DNA of 64,000 nt from the NCBI GenBank assembly GCA_025024175.1, contig QCXZ01000003.1, positions 1,674,001 to 1,738,000 of the forward strand, written 5' to 3'. The stretch's first letter is position 1. Each line of letters opens with the position of its first letter. The notes under the pieces were generated by a model. The model did no database searches. It was not told the origin of the DNA and saw only the letters and a list, made by a program, of their open reading frames with translations. The position numbers and the translations under genes were made by a program. Of the stretch, positions 1-12,328 are shown piece by piece. Source of the stretch: Rhyzopertha dominica (taxonomy: Eukaryota > Arthropoda > Insecta > Coleoptera > Bostrichidae).

Positions 1-2213
1 AGCCAAGGCGCCAAATATTATCTTAAAATGTAAGTACGCAATGCTACAAAACACGAAAGGAATTCTCGATTCGACGTGATCTCCACTATGGCAGTCAATA
101 CAAAATAGTCAGATATTACATCTTTCAGGACAGAGCTCAATGTACAAGTAAGTTGAGCCAGACTCAGATCTATCGCCGCTGCTTCGTCTCAGATTGGATA
201 CTCAACCAGACCAATGCCAGAAAACACTGAATTTTCTCTTTGGTTTTCTTTGCCAGGTAAGTAGAAAAAAAAGCCTAACGAGCGGATATTTAGATATAAA
301 GAAATTCCTAGGTTCGACACTTACCCTATACGGAGGAGGGCTTTTCACACTCGGATTTATTAAACTGAAGATTGTTAAGTCAGGAAATATGGCTGCTGTA
401 GTGAATTGGTCAAATCCAAGGGTCTCAAAATATTACTAAATCTCACCCACGAAATCAAATACCAAAATTTCGACGACAACAATTTGTAGTAAGATAATAA
501 ATCCTGTTTCATGCAGTTGGAATTTTACCGAAATTTATTTTACTACGACCCCGCTTTTCAGCGTTCACTCAGGCCCTCAGTTCAACTAGTGTACTGATAC
601 CTGACAGGTAAAAGAAAGCCACATTCAGGCGCAAGAAACCAAGATGAAGATATTTTCGATGCAGAACCGGATGCAGCAATCGGACAAACATATTTTGAAT
701 TAAACCGCCGATTAGCGTTTTAGCATTACGTGCCAATGTAAGCAAAATGACAACAAAAATATATTTGGAAAAATGCATCGTTAGTGAAACTTAATCACCT
801 AAAAGACTGTTAACAGAAGAGCTTAAAAAAAGAACATTACGAAATTAAATGATCGTTACAAAGTATTTAAAGTACCTAAGGTATAGAATGTATCAAAAAC
901 ATCAAGGTATCAAAAGTATAGAAGAATCGAAGTAATAAAAGTATGAAAATGTCGTTATTAAGAGTTATTGACCATTTCATTGTCTACAAATAAATACTAT
1001 CTTGATTTCTGTTGAACAGTGGCAAATTCGCTTCTGATGCGAGCACCTTCTCACGCTTTTGTTCGAACGTCAACATTCGTGGCACCCATCTTGCAGACAC
1101 CTTATAAAGCCAAAAATCTATCATTGTTGCTATTTGAAAGGCATGTTATTTCTGATAAACGCTTTATTAGGGACAGCAAATACTGTACGTCCATCGTATG
1201 TACAGAGATATCGTTAAAAACTATTTTATTCTTATTTTCGAAATGGCCACCAAATGGGCAAGGTTTTATAGTACCGGAACCTGAGTTTTATTTATATTCA
1301 CTATCCTCAAATAAAATGAAAAAAAAAATGAAAGCGTTGTCGACCCAAAATATTTAGCAAATTTGTCATTTGAGTAGAATAACAATTTTTACGCCACTCC
1401 TAACTATTTGCCTGATTTACTGAGGATACCGCCATGTGGCGAAACGTCGTTGCTAAAGCTAAAAGAGATCTTGACCTGGGGACCCACAGTGATATCTGTG
1501 AGAAACGAACAATACACCAAGAAAAAGAACTAAATCCTCTTTGTAATTGTATACGTTTTCACGAGACCGGTCATAATTAAAACTTGTACACACACAGGTT
1601 TCTTTCCGCGAATAAAGAAAACCCGCCTTGTTGACGAGCCAAAGCGCCTTAGCGACGTCGTCGGTTTCAATTCACCGACGTCGCAGCCAGCGAGAGATCA
1701 AAGCGTGTTCTGGATTTTTGTTCGTGTCACCGCCTTCCGATCAGATTCTCTTAAAGCCATTCTCGCCTCGAAGTCAAGATTGTCTGAAATGGCCGTGATT
1801 TAGAGGCGGGCCAGATTCATTTGGGAAATGTAGGTGACTAGAAATACCTGGTGTGGCATCGCTGGGAATTTAGCATTTGCTACTGTTGTTTTTATCTGTT
1901 ACAGATAAATGCACAAGGTGTGTCACGCTTAGTCCTTTTTAACGATTCCTGATAAGATCTCACAAGTTCTCGAACTTTATAAAATAAAAAACAATGGCAA
2001 CTCAAAAAACTACCGGTTCTACCGAAAGTTCTCGAAACAAAGGAAAAAAGATTCTATTGAAGAAGATCGACGATAATCATCTGTAGCGGAGAAATCAATA
2101 TACTGTACATTACAATGCAATAGACTTTAACGGGAAAAAATAAACAGGTATTTGATTGCATAAGTCTGAGTTTAGTAGTACTAGAAAATCAATTAGGTAA
2201 TACGATCACTTAC
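1..2213. other. Intron or downstream part of the receptor gene, mostly featureless
   Basis: This AT-rich stretch lies 3' of the third visible receptor exon and should be its next intron. I searched the minus strand for the expected following exon (YRYHY.FTT type peptide) and did not see it. Short open frames on both strands look random. The only recognisable item is the degenerate hammerhead core near 1420. Confidence 0.6.
1420..1448 (+). ncRNA. Hammerhead-like ribozyme core, degenerate
   Basis: The string has CTGAGGA (1420-1426), a short hairpin GCC-ATGT-GGC (1431-1440) and GAAAC (1441-1445), in the order of a hammerhead core. The stem II side next to CTGAGGA carries four unpaired bases, and I see no convincing stem I or stem III. 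CTGAGGA...GGCGAAACGTC strings of this kind are typical of Penelope-like terminal repeats in arthropods, so this is most likely an old solo terminal repeat. Confidence 0.45.
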
Positions 2214-2389
2214 CGCACGGAAAAACTGCTGAATATGCCTTGGATTTGTGTCCACTATCAACTTATATATCTCCTTTTGCCTAACTTCTTTTAAGACCTG
2301 TCTGTATGAAGTGGGTCCAGCTTGCCTGATGTACATCTCCGTTCTAGCAGTCGATGGTGTCTTCACAAGTTCTTGGAGCTTAAACAAAC
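2214..2389 (-). CDS. Grik2-like: Kainate-type ionotropic glutamate receptor, third visible exon
   Basis: This 176-bp exon continues the amino-terminal domain with GLFKLQELVKTPSTARTEMY, then IRQAGPTSYRQVLKEVRQKE, IYKLIVDTNPRHIQQFFRA. The first Gly is split with the previous exon (G|GT). The acceptor is TTTTAG ending at 2390 and the donor GTAAGT starts at 2213, in phase 0. The peptide matches the kainate-receptor segment with IRQA and VDTNP blocks that precede the LQLQMNDYRYHY region. That next segment, the S1/S2 glutamate-binding lobes and the membrane segments are not visible in 1-2213, so the rest of the gene lies left of the window. No lesion is seen, so the gene is probably functional. Confidence 0.94.
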
Positions 2390-4431
2390 CTAAAATAAAT
2401 TACAATATAATACGGTATTGAAAACTAGGCAGTAAGTGGTTGTAACGTATCCAAATGGATGCATTGCAGTTAGAAACTATTGTTGTCAAGATAAGCGAAT
2501 TGTAGAAGCGGGGAAGCCAAATTAGAAAATAGAATACTCGTAATATAAAAAAGCGAACTGCAGAAATATAAAACAATTGTTTTGCAGCAAGACGAGAAAA
2601 AAACCCTGTTTCACCTCCAGTAGGAAACGCTATGTTTTTCGACGGCATTGCAGTTTATCGAATATGAGTATTAGACCAGAATATATAAAATCTTAATTAT
2701 TTTTCACATGTGGGTAGAGAACAAAGTGATTATAATTAGCATTTTTCTTATGAACTCTTGTAAATAAACTAATACCATTCGCAGGATTTGTTAGGTAAGA
2801 TACAAACTATTTGTGTTCGCTCGGAGACAACTACGTCCACGATGAACTCAGCATTAAACATGCTAACAACAGCACTGGGCGAAACGTTGGGGAAGAACAA
2901 TTCATCATGTCATCATGATCACGCCCAACTAACCCACAACCATCTACTACTACAGGTATCAAAGAAAGATATTTAATTTATTCATTTACACTGTATATTG
3001 ATTTGAACATACAAATTAGTCATAAATTTTTATTTGAAATTTGATGATAAATAACCAAATTCCTACGAAACCCTTTAAAACTAAACCTCATGTCAAATAC
3101 ACTGGAGCAAAGAGAGTAATAATACACAGTAAATCCAAACTGGCAGTTTGTCATTCCTGTAAAACCCCAACATTTAACTAAAAATGCAGGCTCTAAGTGA
3201 AGCTGGAGACTTTTATAGTATTTAACCTCTTCCCCCCACCAGCGGAACTAAATGAAGAAATATAGCGTTATAGTGAAGTGTACACGTATAAAGTGAGTTC
3301 TGAGGTCAGCTTTTTGCGAATACTGCAATAATATCTTCGAAATTTACATTTGTCTTTAGTTTTTGTGTCAAATCGAACTATTAGAACTTGGTTTAAGTTG
3401 AACAATAAAAGAAGTAGTTATTGCATCACTTTCTGATTAGGAGAGGCATACACCGAATTAAGGAGGTCGATGTTTTCTAATCTCAACGCCAGCATCCTGC
3501 TATTTGAAGGGTTAGGTGCCGCCTGTATCAATAATATTGATATCATTGTCTTTGAATTTCTATGATTTATAAAGGCATGTAGTTAATACGATATTGCTAA
3601 GATTTACACAATTTCAATGACTTTTGAAAATTAAAGCTTCATTGGAAATTATAACAAAGGGTACTCCGCGTTTTACAACAGGTCTAAGCGTACACCCGCC
3701 AATCGCAAATCACTGAAAATCTTAGAAAAAAAAAATACCAGATAAAAAAGTTAATATTTTACCTGTTATATTAAGACGACGAAACTTGTATCGAAAAAAA
3801 ATGGTGATCTTTTCGGACAATATTGATGTTTGCTCAGTTCTGTTAAGATAAAAATAAAAACTTTTACCACTGAATTTTTAATATCAATTATTTCTGAAAT
3901 AGTATTTATTATCTTCTAATCTGAGGTGGCACTTTATTGTTTTTTGTAAACGAGGCAAAATACAATTCAACAATGACTAAGTTTTTTGTGGCAAAGAAAA
4001 GTCAAGGATATCAAATTTATATACCAAACCAAAATTTTTGTTTTTCAAAAATTTCTAGTGATGTAAACGATTAGGGGTTGTGAATTTGACCTCCCCATAA
4101 AAAGGTGGAGTAACGTTTATTACTCTCTTTAAGTAAGGCTTCTTCTTGTGACATTGCGTTTAATTTTATTCTTCATTAACAAAACGTATACTCTTAAATT
4201 CTCTGTGACATATAAGGTACAAAGCGACTTTTTTGCAGATTCGCATAAACGTTAGTGTTTGTTAAACCGTCGCAAACCATTACGAGATCCAAACCTCATG
4301 AATACCGCGCAATTCCCGTCCCACCACAATTCAGCTTCATTAGTCCAGCCCAAAGGCGTGACGTAGTTGTTAACAGTCAAAGCCAACCTCAGAACTCGCA
4401 ACTAACCCAGNTAGTCAGGCGTGAATCTTAC
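2390..4431. other. Intron of the receptor gene
   Basis: This is the 2,042-bp intron between the second and third visible exons, inferred from the matching donor (4431) and acceptor (2390) and the unbroken frame across them. It is AT-rich. I see no repeat, RNA gene or conserved open frame in it. One N lies near 4411. Confidence 0.85.
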
Positions 4432-4683
4432 CATAGTCCTCTTCGTATATGATGGCAACTTTGGTCCAATTAAGGAAGGCCATCACATCCTTGAACGCTC
4501 TGTTCATGTGCTCCTGGCTGGGATGCAGGTTGATCGACAGCTCCTTCGAAGCCGGCTCGAAGTCGACGCGGGCCTCCAGGTGCGGCACGTCGAGCGCTTC
4601 GCAGATGCTCTGGATGTGGGCCCCAAGAATCGGGTCGGAAGGGCCGAAGATCGCCTGCACGCCGAATTCCATTTGTCTGCAGG
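4432..4683 (-). CDS. Grik2-like: Kainate-type ionotropic glutamate receptor, second visible exon
   Basis: This 252-bp exon continues the amino-terminal domain directly from the 17.1-kb exon. It starts (A)CRQMEFGVQAIFGPSDP, where VQAIFGPSD is the family signature after the first beta strand. It then gives HIQSICEALDVPHLEARVDF and ends DVMAFLNWTKVAIIYEEDYG, the classic strand before the second lobe. The acceptor is GTTACAG ending at 4684 and the donor GTAAGA starts at 4431. Both edges are phase 1. It is 64% or so identical by eye to insect kainate receptors I remember, with no stop or frameshift. Its GC content is well above the flanking intron. The intron joining it to the upstream exon is about 12.3 kb. 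Confidence 0.95.
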
Positions 4684-5278
4684 CTGTAACAATAAATACC
4701 GACTTAGCTATTTAGATATTATTTATTTACATTTCTTATTTATAGGCTTTAAAAAGTTTTTTCACGGTTCAATATACTTTCAATATCAGTTCAAGACTCC
4801 CAGTTCTGACTTTAGATTACGGAGATAGGTTCAATTAATATCACATATGTATTGCGATGAGTACCAAACCTGTAGATTTCTAACTTAATTGTTATTATTT
4901 AAATTGTTGTATCGAAATACACTAAATCTAAACACAACTGCTTCAGAATACTATCAATTATAAGACTACTAATTCAATAAGTCACTATTCAGAACTGCTC
5001 TGCACTCTAGCATTAAAAAAGAGGTTGGTGTTATTATTGGCACTCAGAAAAGCTGTACGATACAATACTCGGGTATTTCGCCAGCACTAGTATACTTGTA
5101 CGCAAGTTTCATGCTCGTTTCTTTCACATGCTTTAGCGTTCGATGCACGAACCGGCCAATTAATGATCAATCCTTTATTTGCTGGAGCTTGTGAAATCTT
5201 CCGTCATACCAACGGACGTGTTTGGATTGAAGCCCTAGAAGTTTTCCAGCATGGTTTGTCCGAATCGTTCTTGTATTA

Positions 5279-6321
5279 CGAGGCATGTTTTTTAAGTAAG
5301 TACCGTTTTGGAATTAAAAAAAGACGTGCAAAGATATCGCAATAATTTTATTTTACATGAAAGCCTGTACCTTAATCTACTTTACTACATAATTTCCGTG
5401 AATATTGAGGCACTTGTCATAACGTGGCACCAGTTTTTGAATACCCTCCTCATAAAATCCTGCCGCCTGACTTGTTAACCACTGTATCACAAATGTTTCG
5501 ACTTCGTTATCGTCTTGAAGACGCTGACCACCCAGGTGTTTCTTCAAGTGCAGGAACAAATGGTAGTCGCTGGGCGCCAGATCAGGGCTGTATGGAGGAT
5601 GATCTAGAGTTTCCCATTTAAAAGATTTGATGAGATCTTTGGTCCGATTAGCCACGTATGGACGGGCATTGCCATGCAGCAAAACGATACCCTTACTCAA
5701 CTTGCCACATCTTTTGTTCTGGATTGCACGACGCAGATTGTTCAATGTCTTACAATAAGACGCTGCATTGATTGTCTCATTACGAGGCAGAAACTCCACT
5801 AGCAATACTCCTTTTCTGTCCCAAAAAACTGTGCACATGATTTTCCGGGCAGAAATTGTTTGCTTAAACTTCACTTTTTTGGGTGATGATGAATGTCGCC
5901 ATTCCATGGATAGTTGTTTCAAATCTGGTGTGACGTAGGCCACCCATGTTTCGTCACCAGTAACAATTTGGTCTAAAAAATCTTCACCTTCATTGTGGTA
6001 CCGCTCAAGGAAAGTCAATGCACTGCCTAAACGTTGGGTTTTGTGCAAATCCGTCAACATTTTCGGAACTCAACGTGAACACAATTTCCGGTAATTCAAG
6101 TTCTCGGTCACAATGCAATACAAAACACTACGAGAATATTGAGGAAAGCAGTTGCACAATGATGAAATTGTGAAGCGTCTGTTTTCTCTCACCTTTTCGT
6201 TCACTTTCTGCACCAAATCTTCATTAACGACCGAAGGACGCCCACTCCGTTGTTCATCATGCACATTTGTGCGGCCATCTTTAAATGCTCTCACCCATTT
6301 CCTTACCATTCCATCACTCAT
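5279..6321 (-). mobile_element. mariner (DD34D) element, 5'-truncated copy
   Basis: The low-coordinate edge is a mariner terminal repeat beginning CGAGGCATGTTTTTTAAGTA right after a TA (5277-5278), the usual target. The same 30-odd bases open the other mariner copy at 62819 in the opposite direction. The element runs leftward in sense, so this is its 3' end. Similarity to the other copy stops at about 6321, inside the sequence coding for the first transposase helix-turn-helix, and the 5' end and its terminal repeat are missing. The copy sits inside the receptor intron in the same strand sense as the receptor. Confidence 0.93.
5377..6321 (-). pseudogene. mariner transposase, broken
   Basis: The reading frame encodes a mariner transposase from SDGMVRKWVRAFKDGRTNVH to a stop at 5377. 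The usual ~345-residue protein lacks here its first 40 or so residues. The catalytic motifs are GDETWVAYV (first Asp), HGNARPYV (second Asp replaced by Gly) and YSPDLAPSDYHLF (third Asp), with DD34D spacing. A TGA replaces the Trp expected in the WVPKML motif near 6072. With the lost Asp, the stop and the missing N-terminus it cannot be active. The other copy at 63 kb keeps HDNARPHV. Confidence 0.93.
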
Positions 6322-8560
6322 ATTACGTATGTTACGTATAAATGCAAAATAGCTACCTTAATATTTGTGGGGCCATTTACGGACATATGCATACCAACGA
6401 AAAAAAATACAAAAAACCGAGATATTAAAACAACATATTACATCTATTATAGCACGACATGAAAGGAGCATATCATCTTTTACTTCAGAACATGATTTCT
6501 GCTTAGTTCAGCTCTTCTACCTTTTCCTATAAAGATTGTTCAACTAACTCCTGTTATATGGAATCACATCAAAATCATATATTCGGTGATAACTCTAAAT
6601 TTGTGCCAAAATTTGTAAATTCACATTACATTTTACAAAAAAAAAACAAAAAAAAAACTAAAAATCCATCCGAACTCACGTTTATGAAAGTCAATTTATT
6701 TAATATAAGTTTTAGGAATCCAGTAAAAGCATTATCACCACGAATTAAAACCCGGAGTGTTGTTAAAAATGCAATGAAATATATTTCAGTTTATTTAAAT
6801 GAAGCTTAATTTGGTTAAAATATTAAGTAGTCGGTTAATTTGTGAGAGCAATGCACTGACGATCTAAGAAGATTGGCTTGACGAATAATGCTAAGGCATT
6901 CGTCATTCTGAGTTTTAATAATGTTAGTTATCCATCGAGTCTCTTTCCCTGGGGAGTAAAAATTACTACAATTGTATCTTTAGCACCTAAACATATGAAC
7001 TCCCAGCTTAAATTTCTAAAGCTTCTGGTGTGAGAAGTTGAAACTGTACTAAAAGCGCATCGGTTAATGCTTTAGTCTTTGATATGTGTTAATTCTGAAT
7101 CAGAAATCGTGCTCCTATTAATAGAATCCTTAAGATGAAATTTATATTCCTTTGGTACTTCGTATGATATCATTATACATTATGTGTGTTTTAAGTCGCC
7201 TTGCAAAAAATCCACGAAGATTATTAATGGAATAAATACTTCATTAATTACTTAAGTACCTATATCTTATAAAAATTTATTATTTCTAATTATGTTGAAT
7301 TATTGCTTTTAACGCGTTTCTGTTTCCTGGGATCTTATTTTGTAATTTTTTTTCTGCCTGACCAGTGTAGCACTAGATGCGGTTGATTTCATTGCTTGCA
7401 GGCTGTGGAATTGTTCTAATTCGATGGATGATGTTATTGTTAGTTCTGTACGATATTTTGACGTTCCATTGTTTAAATTTTCTATTATTGCGTTTGTTTC
7501 TCTTCCGTTGTAGGCGAATGGGGCATTGTTGATCGCAATATCTACTGTTTGCATGTTGTATCAATTTTTTGCTATTTGAACTATCAGTTTTTTTTCCAAA
7601 AATGAATGCTTTCAGCGTCAGTGAAAAGGGATTTTGTCTGAAATTGAGTCAAACATTTTTTGGGGGTTCAGTTGTTTCACAGCGAATACAGGTGTAATCG
7701 AAACGTCAGATTCATTATTTGTCAGCGTTTAGCTGGCGATGTTTTCCGGAAAACGACACGTTCATATCAGTTTTTACATGTATATATAATTTTGCGTTTT
7801 CTAGACAGTAAATCAAGCTTTACATAGCAGCTTTTTTCTTCAGTTGTGTATTCGTTTAGAGAGCAATTTAATAGTGCAATTTTAGCTACTGAATCCATTG
7901 ATAATAAGTATATATATATTTAGATGCTGCCCTAAAGCGAAACGCATGCGATCAAATAAATGCAGGACGAGTTTTAAAACAAACAATGAACATTCGTTTT
8001 TAAATTATGGCTCGGTAAGCAGCATTCCACTATTCAATTGTCATTCAATTCCTAGGCGACGTATAATTTTCGCATATTGACCGCACATCCCAAACACTGG
8101 CCATAAATTACTAAGTATAGGGCAAGATCAAGTTCATGCGCCCCAGAGGGTAAACATCAGTTGTTCGTGTGTTCGGCGGTTTACTTACATGTCAAACTTC
8201 CGGAGTATCCGTTAACTCAGACCTGTGGGAACCGTTCGATCACTCGAATAGCCGTGGGGTCGCCGGGTCCTTCAGATATGGTAATGATGCGGTTTGTCCA
8301 GCTTCTCGTACGACGTACAAATAGATTATGTCGTCGGGATTCGATTTAATCTGTTGGGGTTGCCTGTATCACGAATACGGATACCCCACGGGATTCTTGT
8401 TTATTTACCGACATGTTACTGTTGTGTCCACTTTAATTCATTTGCTATGTAGTTAATTCAGGTCACTTGTTTGAGTACTACAGTTTCGGTTACCTGTTTA
8501 TCATCTTTACTGATCCCTTGATAATCGCAGTAAGGATGACACGATTATCCATGTTCAACC

Positions 8561-9908
8561 AATGGATGATAATGACCGACGAAATTAAAACATACATTTG
8601 CAAAGATAACATTGATAATTGTTCGTCGTCTTAAAAAATATAAAACATAGAGAACTGTATAAATTCGTACATTTTGACATAAACTTCAATCATTTGCTTT
8701 CAGTAAATTTCATATTGTAAAACAAATTTGATTTTTGAAAAATGTTTATTCAATAACATTCATGTAATAAATGCTCAAAATGTCGCCCTCCGCTGTTTTC
8801 ACAAGCTTGAACTCGTGTCCAAAACGATCTTTTGACATGCATTAACATTTCTGGAGTGATGGATCTATATGCATCATGTATTTTATTTTCTAAATGTTCT
8901 ACACTTTCAATTAGTGTTTGGTATACTTGCTCTTTTACCATTCCCTACAGAAAAAATCCAAAGGAGTAAGGTCCGGGCTTCCCGGTGGTCAAGGATTAAT
9001 TGAACCTATCCATCGGTTAGGCAAAACCAAATCAAGATGATTTCGCACTATTCTATGATAATGTGCAGGTGCCCCATCTTGCTGGAACCCTAGATCTGGT
9101 CTTACTTGTAAATTTACATTTTGGAGAACTACAGGAAAAATGTTTGATTCCCCAATATTCCATACCAGACACTCGTCGAGTAGATAGTTTGAAAATGAGC
9201 TTCTCGAATCCAACGTGGATTTTCTTGCGCATAATAATGCATGTTATGTTTGTTAACTCCACCATTATTAGAAAATCTTGCTTTATCTGACAAGCAACTG
9301 TTGTCATATAAAATCTCACATTCAAATTTTAGTGTTCCCGAAAAAGTTACAAAAAGCCAGTCTTTCAGGATAATCTGCCTCCTTTAAAGCCTAAACCAAT
9401 TGCAAGTGATACGGATGAAATTGATTGCCTTTAACTATTCGGTGTACTGAAGACAGACTAATACCGGTTGCTCTTGAGACTACCCTTTGACTAATATGAG
9501 GATTTTCGTCAATCATTTCCAATACTCTAATTTCATTGTCAGGGCCTATTCCTGTTCTTTCTTTTGACTTTTTCAGTGGTGGCCAGTTTGTCCTTAAAGT
9601 TAATTCAAGTGTCTTGAAAATTGTATCGGTAGGAGCTCTTCTATTTGGAAAACGCTGTCTGTATAAACGGGCAGCCGCGGAAGCATTTTTCTTGCATTCA
9701 CCATAAATCAAAATCATATCTGTTTTTTCATCATTTGAATATATTTTGACTTTTAATAAATACAGTGATAGGAACCATAGTGCATAGCCGTCATGAATTC
9801 CCAATTTATTTTTACAATAATACTATTATGTAAAATAACCACATTGGCTATGAGAATGTATTTTGAGTTGCATTTTTAATTTCGTCCGGGTCATTATCAT
9901 TCGTGAAA
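8561..9908 (-). mobile_element. DD41D-type Tc1/mariner element (DUF4817 transposase)
   Basis: A broken transposase lies between imperfect inverted ends. The 5' end on the minus strand reads GAATGATAATGACCCGGACG AAATTAAAA (about 9871-9905), and the plus strand at 8564-8590 reads GGATGATAATGACCGACGAA ATTAAAA. Beyond 9908 the minus strand reads TACAGGATGTTTCACG, also present before the copy at 29172. It has inserted into a non-LTR retrotransposon relic that resumes at 9918. A ~55-bp segment (about 9800-9855) is absent from the 29-kb copy. Confidence 0.85.
8750..9743 (-). pseudogene. DD41D-type transposase, broken
   Basis: The N-terminus reads YSNDEKTDMILIYGECKKNA, then RLYRQRFPNRRAPTDTIFKT (the DUF4817 helix-turn-helix region), then DENPHISQRVVSRATGISLS with the second helix-turn-helix and HPYHLQLV. 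The catalytic part reads FQQDGAPAHYHRIVRNHLDL and, in the other copy, WPPRSPNLTPLDFFLWG; the Asp-to-Asp spacing there is 41 residues. The C-terminus EHLENKIHDAYRSITPEMLM ... GRHFEHLLHE ends at 8750. The start codon seen in the 29-kb copy (ATG) is ATA here, and several frameshifts split the frame between about 9390 and 8950. Inactive. Confidence 0.88.
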
Positions 9909-9917
9909 CATCCTGTA

Positions 9918-10045
9918 TAAACGACGTGATATGATCACGTCTACGCAAACCATAGACATATCGACAACATGCATTCTGTACCCTCTGCACACGACTTTTC
10001 TCGTTGGCACCAATCAAAACCCATAAATAAAGCCACAATAGTTAA
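9918..10045 (-). pseudogene. Non-LTR retrotransposon reverse transcriptase tail, relic
   Basis: The minus strand encodes GANEKSRVQRVQNACCRYVY GLRRRDHITSFI. This is the familiar C-terminal part of jockey-like/RTE-like non-LTR reverse transcriptases (RVQRVQN...C.R.I.GLRR.DHI). The frame is cut at its 3' side by the DD41D element that ends at 9908, so the insertion is younger than the retroelement copy. Upstream (higher coordinates) the frame fades into unrecognised DNA after about 10045. Confidence 0.75.
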
Positions 10046-10397
10046 AATGCGATAATTCAAGCATTCGCATAATTTTTCGGTCTTAATCCTTAATTTCGCG
10101 ACTTAATTTCATAAATCCAATTCACCTGATATCCTACAGTATGTTCGAGAGGTACATCATGGTGGTATTCGCGTAAGTACATTTGTTTCATTCTTTTTAC
10201 ATATATAACTAAGCGTTTTGCACACAAGATAAAAAGCCTTAAGTTTGAGGTCGGATATTTTTTCAGAATCAGAGGAAGAAGAAACAAAGTATATATTAAT
10301 AATAGTAACAACAACACAGTTTTCAATGCAGAAGATTCGCCTTAGTTTTTAAAACGTTAGATCCGTGCAACAAAATGACGCCTTATGAAGACTAAAC

Positions 10398-10562
10398 CCT
10401 CCTGAAAATAACCCGAACACAGCGCCGTAAATTTCCTTTATTCCGTTTGTATTGCGAAGGCATAAAAGTCCCGGACCAATACGCGAAAAAACACATTCGC
10501 CGGAATACTTTATTGAATAACATAGAAAACACACGACGCGAGATGCAGCGCGCGAAATCTTG
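10398..10562. repeat. Non-coding duplicated segment, copy 1
   Basis: This segment aligns by eye, in the same orientation, with 11911-12095. Shared blocks include TGAAAATAAC/TGAAAATTAC, CTTTATT-CGTTT, GGCATAAAAG/AGCATAAAAG, CTTTATTGAATA/CTTTATTAAATA and CGCGAAATCT at the end. Neither copy has an open frame across it. It could be an old dispersed repeat, two degenerate terminal repeats of one element, or a duplicated regulatory block. Confidence 0.65.
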
Positions 10563-11910
10563 GTTTGTCGGCGTATAACGGAATCATGGAGGGACGGGAC
10601 GGCGTGTCGCCGCCGACGGTAACTTCATTTATCATCGGCGCGAATGCTAGATGCGATTTAGGGGTGTAATTGAACGGATCGGATCATCGGATCACGTTCT
10701 CCTCTTGACCCGACGGCGGCGTCGGCGAAGCGGTGACGGCTGGCATTCGCGCTTACGAAGCCGGGCCTCTGTGATCCGATCAGCCAGCGCCTGATTGAAG
10801 TTGTAATAAAAGGATAATGGTCTCAGTCTGTGGAGTTGCCGGAACATGATTTTGTTCTAGTAGATTAGGAAGAGCTCTAGGGTGGTTTTGAACGGTTCAT
10901 GTCGAGGGTGACGTTGAATTGAATGGCCTGAATCTTTAAATTCGTTGTCTATGCTTACAGCCAGTGTTGCTAACCATATTATAAGAGAAATCCCCAAATC
11001 CTTTACCAGAAGTCTTCCAAAATCACCACATTCAAGTACCAGGTTTTCAAGAGATAAATTGCATTGCAGAAAGATGGGGTTAAAAATCAACGAACGTAAA
11101 ACAAACTTTGCGGTATGAGGAAATCAACATCCAGAACATATACCCTACGAGTGGGTCGAAGAGATGGAAAAAAATGGTTTCTTCAAAACGTGCAGGAAAG
11201 GATTTTCCAAATAATATGCCATCTCAAAATTAGTTTACGATAATACGGTAGACTAAGTCTTTATGATGAACAAATGTAATTGTGAATATCACTTTTATCC
11301 CTTAACAGAACATGTATGTTAGTGTAGTTGTAGATTAGATTTGGTTGCCGTATCGCCGCATAAAAAGCTACTTAGGCGCCGTGAAGTCTCATGTTTTCGT
11401 GTGCACATTTTCCACTCAGTTAATTCCCGAACGAACTTCAGCAAGTATCGTCCAACCATACTTCATTTGAATACAAGGCAACTTTATTGTGTCTTTTCGG
11501 TCGAACAGCTTTTCGGAAATTTTTATCGTGTAAATATCGGAAAACAGTTTGGGGAAAGCCAGACTGATATATCTTACTATACCATCGTTGACCTATAAAC
11601 GGCAGACGTAGTGATGGTTGGTTACGAAAAGCTTTTATAAAGAAAACCGAGATTTAGCTAGCTATTGCCAGCACTAGAAAAATGTATGACACTAAAGAGA
11701 ATTTAAAAGCGAGCAAAGACTGAAATTGTACTATGCTTCTGTAAAAAAGTGAGTCAGTCTTGCAGACTGTTTACATATAAAACATACATATTTTGCACCT
11801 CGACAAAAGCTTGTATGCAGGATGGAGCCAAGTGCGTGGTAGGATCTGTATTATCCACAGTAAATAAAGTGGCCGACGCTAAGGAGCTGAAAGGCTCTCT
11901 TTCCGAAGTC

Positions 11911-12095
11911 TCTGGTGAAAATTACTCCGGCAGCATGCCATAAACTTTCTTTATTTCGTTTCTTTTGTGAACAGCATAAAAGCACAGAATCTATAGGGAA
12001 AACAGACTCGGGTGGAGTGCTTTATTAAATAAAATAAGCACACAAAACAAACAGGATACAGCACGCGAAATCTCTCACTGCGGAAAGGTTACCGT
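11911..12095. repeat. Non-coding duplicated segment, copy 2
   Basis: Second copy of the segment at 10398-10562, about 1.5 kb away and in direct orientation. Alignment runs from TGAAAATTACTCCGGCAGCA through CTTTCTTTATTTCGTTTCTT and GCATAAAAGCACAG to CAGCACGCGAAATCT. It is slightly longer than copy 1. Divergence is heavy, perhaps a third of positions, so the duplication is old or maintained only in part. Confidence 0.65.
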
Positions 12096-12239
12096 TCCAC
12101 GAAAATATTAGGGATTGCACGGCAAAGCCAAACGCTGCGGAAATAATTCAAGCGAAAAAAGTGTTTGCTTGTGCTAGCTTAGGCCACTGAAACTATGATC
12201 ATCGTGAAATATTTATGAATAACTTTGAAAATGTATGTC

Positions 12240-12328
12240 GAGCTACTTCTGAGGAAGACACCGACATGAGTGTCGAAACGTCAAGGTCTAATAACCAACG
12301 TGGGAACCAGCCCGGAAAACAACATGTC
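12240..12328 (+). mobile_element. Penelope-like terminal-repeat fragment with hammerhead core
   Basis: This stretch matches, in opposite orientation, the 3' end of the Penelope-like element at 34461-34560, from GAGCTACTTCTGAGGAAGAC to AAAACAACATGTCA, with one or two changes. It contains the hammerhead core CTGAGGA (12249-12255), stem II GACAC/GTGTC (12257-12261, 12270-12274) and GAAA (12275-12278). A stem III of about four pairs (ACGT with ACGT at 12298-12301) can form, but the next base is G where a hammerhead needs A, C or U, and no stem I is evident. It carries no ORF and is probably a solo end fragment. Confidence 0.8.

Noticed and set aside
2850..2900. GGGCGAAACGTTGG string recalling the end of a hammerhead core
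   Set aside because: No CTGANGA block upstream; only the GAAA half is present.
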